Assembly (NCBI GenBank): GCA_947587565.1
Contig: CANPYA010000027.1
Span: 1 to 12,432 of the forward strand
DNA: 12,432 nt
Reading direction: 5' to 3'
Source of the DNA: an uncultured Bacilli bacterium
GTDB lineage: Bacteria; Bacillota_I; Bacilli_A; RF39; UBA660
Shown: one piece after another, positions 6,237 through 12,432 of the stretch
How the letters are laid out: every line of letters starts with the position of its first letter
How positions within the stretch are numbered: the stretch's first letter is position 1
Notes under the pieces: model-generated
Database searches by the model: none
The model's input: the letters and a program-made list of their open reading frames with translations, nothing else
Told to the model about the DNA's origin: nothing
Translations under genes and position numbers: made by a program

Positions 6237-6807
6237 ATATTTCGACACTGATTAATTTAGCATAAATGACAATTTGTTTATTTTTGTCTTTTTGATTGCA
6301 AGTTGTTAAAATGAGAGTAGTGGCATATGTTTCATAAACTTCTAAAGTTCCATCTTTAAGAATATTTTGAATATCATATATTTGGTAATGATAAATACTA
6401 TTATTGTAATAAATATTAACTTCATCATTTATAGTTAAATCATCTAAATCTTTAAAATAAGAACGCGGACTATTACCGGAATGGGCAGCGATAACAAGTA
6501 AATGATTTTCTTCATTTGGCATCGTGGAATTATTTAAAACTTGGATATTTTTATTAATAGTGTTATCAGGATTATCAATATTCAAAAATCCTTTTTGTAA
6601 GTTTAATTTGGGTATTTCTAAAATTCCTAGATAATTAGGTGAAACATCCTCGTAATTATAAGATTCTTTCTTTTGCGATATTTCAAAATAGTTAGTAAGC
6701 ATTTCCTCAGCATTTTTTTCTTGAGTATAATAATAAACATGAAAGCTGGTAAAAATAAGGGTCGCTGTTAAGATACAGAATATTCCTAATTTAGTGTTTC
6801 TTCTCAT
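6235..6807 (-). CDS. Sortase, probably dedicated to the adjacent adhesin
   Basis: Sortases cut surface proteins at a C-terminal signal and join them to the wall or to other subunits. This 190-residue protein has a basic start (R2, R3, K6) and one hydrophobic anchor (about 8-26) placing the enzyme outside the membrane. The catalytic core holds His109 in 'LLVIAAHSGNSPRSYF' and Cys170 in 'TLILTTCNQKDKNKQIVIYA'. The Arg usual a few residues after the Cys is not there: the segment has lysines K173, K175, K177 and then Gln178. From memory this 'AAHSG...' and '...KQ.V.I' pattern recurs in a Firmicute sortase group, so it may be a subfamily trait rather than damage. Class is uncertain. The start overlaps the adhesin end by 17 bases, with only a weak, distant AGGA, which suggests coupled translation. 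Confidence 0.88.
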   Translation of the reverse strand: MRRNTKLGIFCILTATLIFTSFHVYYYTQEKNAEEMLTNYFEISQKKESYNYEDVSPNYLGILEIPKLNLQKGFLNIDNPDNTINKNIQVLNNSTMPNEENHLLVIAAHSGNSPRSYFKDLDDLTINDEVNIYYNNSIYHYQIYDIQNILKDGTLEVYETYATTLILTTCNQKDKNKQIVIYAKLISVEI

Positions 6808-9800
6808 AAATTAATCTTATTCCTATCATTAACATAAAAATGGAAAAAATATTTAACCATAAATTACTATTATCACTAGTTTTAGGTACATTAAATATTC
6901 TCGGTTTTGGTACCTCATGATTTGGTACTTCCACTGTTACAACCTTGCCATTTTCTTTGATTGTAAAAGGTATTTGTCCCGAATTTAAAAGATATCCTTC
7001 CGATGCTTTTGCTTCCACTAAATAATAATTGCCATATTTTAAATCATTAATTATTAATTCACCATCTAGATTAGTTATCCCAGTTGTTATTAAATTGTCA
7101 TTTATATCATATAAAGCAAATTCACTACCCGTAAGTAATTCTAAAGTATCATAATCCGTTTTAATAATTTTTAAAGTTCCTTTAATCTTTTCATCTAAGA
7201 GCTCAATATTAATGGTATCATCTGCGTTTTCTACTTTAAAATTAATTTTATCAGTGTAAAGATTATAACCTAAAGGAGCACTTTGTTCAATTAAGTAATA
7301 TTCGCCATAGTCTAAATCAAGAATTATTTGGCCATTCTCATCAGTTTTTCCTGTATATACTAATTCATCATTAAGATTATAAATAGATATTTTAGCATCT
7401 TTTAAAACTTCTTTCGTATCTTTATCTTTTTTAGTAATAACTATTTTATTAGTAATTAATTCATTTTCTAAAGTTACATTAACTATTTCTCCATTATTTT
7501 GAATATTAAACCAGATTGGTTCGGTATTTTTAACATATCCTAAAGGAGCCATTTTCTCAATAATATAATATTTACCATAGCGTAAATTATTAAGAGTTAT
7601 TGTGCCATCATCTAAAGTATTACCTTGATAGATTAATTCATCATCTGCATTATATATAGCAATTTCGGCATTTTTCAAACCTAAATCGGTTTCTTTTTTT
7701 ACCTTTTTAAATTCTAAAGTACCCAAGATTGGTTTATTAATGAGTTCTAATTCAACAGTTGCATTATTTTCTTCAATTGTAAATTCTATTTTTTCTGGAT
7801 TTAATACATAGCCTTTCGGAGCTTCTTTTTCTATTAAATAATATTTTCCATATCCTAAATTACTTAATGTTAGTAAACCATCTTCATCAGTATAACCCTT
7901 ATAAACTAAATTTTCATCAATAGTGTAGACCTCAATTAAAGCATTAGCTAAATTATTATTTACATCATCTTTTTTTCTTAATTTTAATTCTCCCTTTATT
8001 AAATTGTTTTTGAATATTAAATCTTTATGAACTATTTTAGTATATTGATCTTGATAAGTAATTTTAAAATCATATTTTTTAGTATCTAAAATATAACCAT
8101 CTAAAGTTTTAATTTCTTTTAAATAATAATTACCTAAGTATAAATTTTCAATTTTTATTTGACCATTTTTGGTTTCATAGGTATTTATTAAAGTGTCTTT
8201 AGTATATTTTAAAGTACCATCGCCACTATAAATATTATTTTTAGCATATAATTCATAAATAACACCATCTAGAGGAATATCTTCATAATAAATATTATTA
8301 TCATTGAATGTCATTACTTCGCCATATTTTGTAATATTTACTTCACCAAAAACTTCTTCATTAGCAAAATTGATAACAAATATTTTACCTATTTTATCAT
8401 CATTTTGAAAAGTACTATCTTTATTTATTGTGAATGTTAAAGGATCTTTATTCCATAAATAGCCTTTTATTTTTTGATCAACTTCCTCTAATGCATAATT
8501 ACCATAAGGTAGTGGTTCAGGGGTAGTAAATACACCATTTTTAGTTTCATAGACACATATATTTTTATTAGTGGGATAAGTAACATTTTGACAAACATAT
8601 TTATTAGTATCCGTATTTTTTATTTTAAATTTAATGCCATCTAGGGGAATAATCTTTTTAGTTTGCTTATCTATTTTATTAACTTGTAAAGTAGCTTCAT
8701 TAACTTCCTTATTATTAGTAAGAACTTTCGTAATTTTAGATGGTGTATTTTCATCAATAGTTATTTCAAAATCAGGAACTTTTTCATAACCTTCCACAAC
8801 ATCTTTTTGCTTTACAATATATGTTCCATAGGGAAGGTTAACACTTAAATACCCATTGGCATTAGTCTTTTTACTATCTTGTAAAGTATTACTACTTTTT
8901 AAATAAAATTCAAAAGTAATATTAGGTTCGGGTGCTATTTCGCCAGTTTTACCATCACTTAAGTATTTATAAATTTCAACATCTCTTTTAATTGCGGTTT
9001 CAAATACATTTAGTTTGGCAAATGATAGGTTTTCTGTTACATTAATTGAATAATTTGTGGTATTAATTAAATATCCACGACTTGCCTTTATTTCTTTGAC
9101 ATAATAAGTATCAGGACCAGGTAAATCGTAATAAGTAATGCCATTTGGACCGGTTACTAATTCAGTTAATTTTTCATCTTTACTATTATAAAGTTCATAA
9201 ACAGCACCTTCCAAAGTACCATCTCCTTGTGGTGTCTTTTTAGTTGTAAAATCATATTTTGAAAATTCAAAACTAATGGTTTTACTAGTAACATTTACTG
9301 TAGATACCACCTTGTTAGTTAAACCAAAGTAACCCATTTTTTGGGTTTCGATATCTTCATCAACAAATAGAGTAGAAGCATTTTCCGTATAAGTTTTTTT
9401 GATTAAATTAATTTGAATATTCCCACCAACCTTTGGTTTAACATATAAAGTGTTACCTTCTATACGGGCATCAGCTTGGGGATTCTCTTGAACTATAAAT
9501 TCGGATAAAATATTACTATTATCGACAAATTTAACTTCACGATTAGCGAATGTTTCTTTTGTTGTATTATCAAATGATGGTTTATTATAATGATTGCTAA
9601 TCAAATTTTCAATTTCTTGTTTTTCCGTTTTAACACTTATTGGTGTTCCACTTCCTGATTTTTCTGTCCAAAATTCAACAGTTTGCGGACCAGTTGTTTC
9701 CCAAATTAAGGCTTGGGTAGCCATCCGATATTCTTTAGTTTGATGACCCGGATAATCAAAACCATAATAACCAATTAATTCCATTCTTTCATTAATTGCT

Positions 9801-10075
9801 TCTTTATAAGGAGATTTAATCATTCCTTCAAATCCCATATAATTGGCATTATCTGCAATATGCACTCCCGGTTCAATACAATAGGTGGTTTTCCCTTCAA
9901 TAGAGTAGTAGGTGAAAGGCCCTGAAAAAGCCGGTACACCACCACCATGACGATAAGTCCAAACATTTTCCAGTGGCTCCTTGGTAAGCGTAAACGCCTT
10001 TACTTGCATCACACTAAAAATTAACCCCAGCAAACAGCATATAAAGATGCTTGTAAATTGCATTTTTCTTTTCAT
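6791..10075 (-). CDS. Wall-anchored thioester adhesin with eight Cna-B/SpaA-like domains
   Basis: A 1094-residue surface protein. The signal peptide has KRK, a hydrophobic core and a likely cut after A27 (V-K-A). Residues about 28-165 form a thioester domain: Cys66 in 'TTYCIEPG' and Gln121 in 'MATQALIWETTG' match the two motifs that form the internal Cys-Gln thioester, known in streptococcal adhesins to bind host amines covalently. A beta-rich link (about 166-262) follows. Eight Cna-B/prealbumin-like domains occupy about 263-1054, each opening with a Lys (K273, 370, 467, 583, 701, 791, 882, 972) and most carrying the Glu of '(Y)xLxExxAPxGY'. The C-terminus has sorting signal VPKTS (1063-1067), a hydrophobic segment (1072-1090) and the tail EKKH. 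A strong AAAGGAGG (10082-10089 on the plus strand) lies 6 bases before the ATG. The sortase gene follows in an overlap. The ligand is unknown. Confidence 0.93.
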   Translation of the reverse strand: MKRKMQFTSIFICCLLGLIFSVMQVKAFTLTKEPLENVWTYRHGGGVPAFSGPFTYYSIEGKTTYCIEPGVHIADNANYMGFEGMIKSPYKEAINERMELIGYYGFDYPGHQTKEYRMATQALIWETTGPQTVEFWTEKSGSGTPISVKTEKQEIENLISNHYNKPSFDNTTKETFANREVKFVDNSNILSEFIVQENPQADARIEGNTLYVKPKVGGNIQINLIKKTYTENASTLFVDEDIETQKMGYFGLTNKVVSTVNVTSKTISFEFSKYDFTTKKTPQGDGTLEGAVYELYNSKDEKLTELVTGPNGITYYDLPGPDTYYVKEIKASRGYLINTTNYSINVTENLSFAKLNVFETAIKRDVEIYKYLSDGKTGEIAPEPNITFEFYLKSSNTLQDSKKTNANGYLSVNLPYGTYIVKQKDVVEGYEKVPDFEITIDENTPSKITKVLTNNKEVNEATLQVNKIDKQTKKIIPLDGIKFKIKNTDTNKYVCQNVTYPTNKNICVYETKNGVFTTPEPLPYGNYALEEVDQKIKGYLWNKDPLTFTINKDSTFQNDDKIGKIFVINFANEEVFGEVNITKYGEVMTFNDNNIYYEDIPLDGVIYELYAKNNIYSGDGTLKYTKDTLINTYETKNGQIKIENLYLGNYYLKEIKTLDGYILDTKKYDFKITYQDQYTKIVHKDLIFKNNLIKGELKLRKKDDVNNNLANALIEVYTIDENLVYKGYTDEDGLLTLSNLGYGKYYLIEKEAPKGYVLNPEKIEFTIEENNATVELELINKPILGTLEFKKVKKETDLGLKNAEIAIYNADDELIYQGNTLDDGTITLNNLRYGKYYIIEKMAPLGYVKNTEPIWFNIQNNGEIVNVTLENELITNKIVITKKDKDTKEVLKDAKISIYNLNDELVYTGKTDENGQIILDLDYGEYYLIEQSAPLGYNLYTDKINFKVENADDTINIELLDEKIKGTLKIIKTDYDTLELLTGSEFALYDINDNLITTGITNLDGELIINDLKYGNYYLVEAKASEGYLLNSGQIPFTIKENGKVVTVEVPNHEVPKPRIFNVPKTSDNSNLWLNIFSIFMLMIGIRLIYEKKH
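6914..9280 (-). repeat. Array of eight Cna-B/SpaA-like domain repeats inside the adhesin
   Basis: Approximate domain limits in residues are 266-362, 363-460, 461-576, 577-692, 693-782, 783-872, 873-963 and 964-1054. The last four are close copies of about 90 residues, each with 'L.I.K.D', 'YxGxT..DG', 'YGKYYLIE' and 'AP.GY'-like blocks. The first four are longer and more varied. The domains should fold as a stiff stalk holding the thioester head away from the wall. Confidence 0.85.
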
Positions 10076-10221
10076 TCTTTTCCTCCTTTCACTTATATTA
10101 TTCGCCCAACTTAGCTGATTTCCTTTTTTTTCATTAAAACTTTTTTAAAAAATTTTTATTTTTGTATAAATTTTTTCTAACTCGCGCAATATGAACATAG
10201 AATAGTAAGGGAGAAAATGAT
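10076..10221. promoter_or_regulatory. Divergent intergenic region between the adhesin and the ClpC-like gene
   Basis: 146 bases hold the starts of both divergent genes. Clear parts are the minus-strand ribosome site AAAGGAGG (10082-10089) and the plus-strand AAGGGAG (10207-10213, 8 bases before ATG 10222). The middle (10121-10178) is nearly pure A/T runs, suitable for bent DNA or UP elements. The best plus-strand -10 is TATAAA (10165-10170). On the minus strand TAATAT or TATAAG near 10093-10100 are possible -10s. None has a convincing -35. No CIRCE or CtsR-type operator was found, although heat-shock control is common for clpC. Confidence 0.4.
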
Positions 10222-12339
10222 ATGTTTAATAATTTTGGAGTACATATTTCAAATATTTTCCGTACTGCGGAAGAAGAAAGGCTGGAGTTACATCATCCTT
10301 ATGTGGGAACAGAACATTTATTGTTAGCCATCTTAAAAGAAGATAAAGATATGGCCAAATTTTTAAATGGTTATAATTTGACTTATGCCGCCTTTAAAAG
10401 AGAATTAAATATTGTCGTGGGGAATGCTACTAAAGCATCAGAGATTAATTTGTATACACCCCTTTTAAAAAGAGTTGTAAATAATGCTTTAGATAATGCC
10501 AAAGAAAATAATAATGGAGTAGTAACAACTAAGCATTTAATTTTAGGCATTTTAGAAGAAGGGGAAGGAATCGCCATTCGCCTTTTAGTGGGCATGGGTA
10601 TTGATATCGATGATATCTATGATAATTTGAATAAGAATAATAAATTAGTTAATAAAAAATTAGAAATTTATGAAACGGGTATTTTATTAAATGATACTGT
10701 TAATGATAATGAAGTAGTCGTAGGAAGAGATAAAGAAATTGATTTAATTATTGAAACACTTTTAAGAAAGAAGAAAAATAATCCGATTTTAATCGGGGAT
10801 GCTGGCGTGGGTAAAACCGCAATTGTGGAAGAACTTGTAAGAAAGATTAAAAGACACGAAGTACCAGATAATTTATATGATGCTAAAATTGTGGCTTTAG
10901 AAATGGGTTCTCTTATAAGTGGCACAAAATATCGCGGGGAATTTGAGGAGAAACTTACTAAAATAATTAAAGAATTAGAAAGTGAAAAAAATATAATTTT
11001 ATTTATCGATGAAATCCATTCGATGGTTAGTGCGGGTGGAGCAGAAGGAGCCATTACCGCGGGCGATATTTTTAAACCAGCTTTAGCCAGGGGTAACATT
11101 AAATGTATCGGGGCGACAACTAGAGAAGAGTATCAAAAATTTTTCTCAGGTGATAAAGCCTTAATGCGCCGTTTTGAAGTTATCAATATTTCTGAACCCA
11201 ATAAAGAAGAAACAAAAGATATTTTATTAAAGGTTAAAAAAGAATATGAGCAACACCATAATGTTTTAATTCCGACAAGTGTCATTGATAAAATTATTGA
11301 GTACACCGATTTATTCATTAAAAATAAAAAGAATCCAGATAAAGCCATTGATTTTTTAGATTCGGTTTGTTCTAAAGTAAAAACCCAAAATAATTTAAGT
11401 AGTGAGAAAAAAGAATTATATCAAAAATTAGATATTTTAAAAAAAGATAAAGAAGAAGCCATTAAGAAAAATGATTATGATAAAGCATTAAAAATCTATA
11501 GTGAAGAACAATTAGTTAATAAAAAAATTAAAAATTATGCCAAAAGTAAAAAATTAATTGTTAAAGAAGCAGATGTCATTAAAGTTTTAGAAAATAAAAC
11601 TAATATGATATTCACCAAAGATAAATTAACATTCTTAGATAAAATAAGTACGGAAGTAAATAAAGAATTATATGGAGTAAATGACTATATCAAAAGAATT
11701 AACTATTTAATTAAAGATAATTTATTAAATAAAAAAGGATTCTTAAAAATTTATTTAGAGGGATCGCATTCTTTAGGAAAAAGTACAATGGTTAAAAAAA
11801 TTGCCGAAGGTATACCAAATGCTAATTTTATTCGTATTGATTTAAAAGAATTTAAAACCTCTATAGATATCAACAAATTAATTGGAACTACTCAAGGTTA
11901 TGTTGGTTATAATGATGAACATTTATTTACCAAACTTAAAAATAATAATTTCTCGGTTATTTTATTTGATAATTATAAAGAAGCCCATCAAAATGTGAAA
12001 GATTTAATTAAAGAAATCTTAAAAGAAGGTTATATTACCGATAATAAGGGTGATAAAATTTATTTTAATAATACTTTTATCTTTATAACGAATGATACAG
12101 TTCCAACTCATAATGTCGGTTTTAATAATCAAAATAAATGCGAAGAAGATTATGAATTAGATGATTTAGTAGATGAAAAAATTATTTTTAAAGATTTAAC
12201 AAAAGAGGTTTTAGAAAGTTATTTAAAGACTAAAAATGTTTCCGATATAGAGAGAATAATTGCTAAAAGTAATTATGAAAAGAATAATTATCAAGATATT
12301 GCTAAATTAATTAAAGAAGAAGAGTTAATGCAAATTTAA
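10222..12339 (+). CDS. ClpC-like AAA+ unfoldase with degenerate second ATPase domain
   Basis: ClpC proteins form hexamers that thread proteins into ClpP for degradation. Here the Clp N-domain repeats are present (about 1-137, with 'YVGTEHLLLAILKE' and 'TTKHLILGILEEG'). The first AAA+ domain is complete: Walker A GDAGVGKT (192-199), Walker B ending D263-E264, pore loop 'KYRGEF', 'GATT' (297-300), arginines R316/R317 and 'PDKAIDFLD'. A ClpC-type middle coiled coil spans about 393-445. The second AAA+ domain (about 465-705) keeps Walker A GSHSLGKS (514-521), pore loop GYVGY (559-563) and a VGF tripeptide (632-634) matching the ClpP-docking loop. Its Walker B reads F-D583-N584 instead of D-E, the 'NRID' arginine finger is missing, and the C-terminal GAR sensor-2 motif and end domain are reduced. 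At 705 residues it is about 100 shorter than usual. No frameshift is visible. No ctsR, mcsA or mcsB lies upstream. The family is certain; a full clpC role is not. Confidence 0.9.
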   Translation: MFNNFGVHISNIFRTAEEERLELHHPYVGTEHLLLAILKEDKDMAKFLNGYNLTYAAFKRELNIVVGNATKASEINLYTPLLKRVVNNALDNAKENNNGVVTTKHLILGILEEGEGIAIRLLVGMGIDIDDIYDNLNKNNKLVNKKLEIYETGILLNDTVNDNEVVVGRDKEIDLIIETLLRKKKNNPILIGDAGVGKTAIVEELVRKIKRHEVPDNLYDAKIVALEMGSLISGTKYRGEFEEKLTKIIKELESEKNIILFIDEIHSMVSAGGAEGAITAGDIFKPALARGNIKCIGATTREEYQKFFSGDKALMRRFEVINISEPNKEETKDILLKVKKEYEQHHNVLIPTSVIDKIIEYTDLFIKNKKNPDKAIDFLDSVCSKVKTQNNLSSEKKELYQKLDILKKDKEEAIKKNDYDKALKIYSEEQLVNKKIKNYAKSKKLIVKEADVIKVLENKTNMIFTKDKLTFLDKISTEVNKELYGVNDYIKRINYLIKDNLLNKKGFLKIYLEGSHSLGKSTMVKKIAEGIPNANFIRIDLKEFKTSIDINKLIGTTQGYVGYNDEHLFTKLKNNNFSVILFDNYKEAHQNVKDLIKEILKEGYITDNKGDKIYFNNTFIFITNDTVPTHNVGFNNQNKCEEDYELDDLVDEKIIFKDLTKEVLESYLKTKNVSDIERIIAKSNYEKNNYQDIAKLIKEEELMQI

Positions 12340-12372
12340 TTCTTTTTTTGATGCTATTGTTAAGATTTTTTT

Positions 12373-12406
12373 AAAATGTCCCATTTTGCATTTGCTGAAG
12401 CAAATG
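12373..12406. other. Two adjacent small hairpins near the right edge
   Basis: AAAATG (12373-12378) pairs with CATTTT (12382-12387) around a 3-base loop. Immediately after, CATTTGC (12389-12395) pairs with GCAAATG (12400-12406) around TGAA. A T-run (12366-12372) precedes them, but none follows on the plus strand, so this is not a standard terminator for the ClpC-like gene. On the minus strand the first hairpin is followed by that run (read as A), so it does not act there either. The role is unknown. Confidence 0.3.
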
Positions 12407-12432
12407 AGATAATAAGAAACAAAGGCAAGCTT

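Noticed and set aside
7187..7999. CRISPR-like or tandem DNA repeat
   Set aside because: The periodicity of about 270 bases is explained by repeated Cna-B-like protein domains in a single open frame.
10101..10120. Possible CIRCE (HrcA) operator suggested by TTAGC upstream of the ClpC-like gene
   Set aside because: Only a five-base match; the inverted partner GAGTGCTAA is absent, and no GGTCAAA direct repeat for CtsR was found either.
10383..11348. Three minus-strand open frames (10383-10595, 10668-11099, 11133-11348) within the ClpC-like gene
   Set aside because: They are mirrors of a strongly conserved AAA+ coding sequence, without start signals or recognisable content.
12340..12372. Intrinsic terminator for the ClpC-like gene at the T-runs 12343-12349 and 12366-12372
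   Set aside because: No stable hairpin lies directly before either T-run; the hairpins found lie after them.
12360..12432. Edge frames: a plus-strand one from ATG 12376 (begins MSHFAFAEAN) and a minus-strand one ending at 12360 (ends WDILKKS)
   Set aside because: Both are open to the window end but short, mutually exclusive, overlie two hairpins, and lack a ribosome site or recognisable family; neither can be called.

Overview
The window is AT-rich DNA that fits a low-GC Gram-positive (Firmicutes/Bacilli-type) bacterium. The support is GGTGAT/AGGAGG-type ribosome sites, sigma-A-like promoters often with an extended -10 (TGnTATAAT), a Firmicute-style scpA-scpB pair, ClpC, and a sortase with its wall-anchored adhesin. 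The sortase system means the cell has a wall. TGA is used as a stop (for example at 5367-5369) and Trp is encoded by TGG, so this is genetic code 11 and not the Mycoplasma code. Uncultured gut Bacilli such as the RF39 type would fit, but that is inference.

Layout, left to right. Positions 2-64: apparent tail of a gene entering from the left. 136-666: small two-helix membrane protein of YcxB-like type. 723-3692: a same-strand cluster of a membrane-anchored thioredoxin-like protein (CPWC), a membrane-anchored extracytoplasmic protein with exactly two cysteines, and the condensin partners scpA and scpB. 3734-3820: tRNA-Leu(CAA) with its own promoter and a strong terminator. 3931-4422: NUDIX hydrolase. 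4566-5901: a two-gene unit of an unrecognised soluble protein and a probable permuted papain-fold (YiiX/NlpC-P60-like) enzyme. 5965-6204: a small Tyr/Asn/Pro-rich membrane protein, followed by a terminator shared with the convergent unit. 6235-10075, minus strand: an adhesin-sortase operon. The adhesin has a signal peptide, a thioester domain, eight Cna-B/SpaA-like domains and a VPKTS sorting signal, and its end overlaps the sortase start by 17 nt. 10222-12339: a ClpC-like AAA+ protein whose first ATPase domain is intact and whose second is strongly degenerate.

How the parts work together. The adhesin-sortase pair is a self-contained surface module: a protein likely to attach covalently to its target through a Cys-Gln thioester, carried on a stalk probably locked by Lys-Asn/Asp isopeptide bonds, and linked to the wall by the neighbouring sortase. 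The thioredoxin-like protein and the two-cysteine protein beside it may form an extracytoplasmic redox pair. ScpA and ScpB work with Smc in chromosome segregation. The ClpC-like protein keeps a ClpP-docking VGF tripeptide and both pore loops but has lost the second-ring Walker B Glu, the arginine finger and the GAR sensor-2 motif. It is the most unusual protein in the window, followed by the adhesin.

No stretch above 300 bases lacks a gene. No CRISPR array, insertion sequence, rRNA or replication origin was seen.
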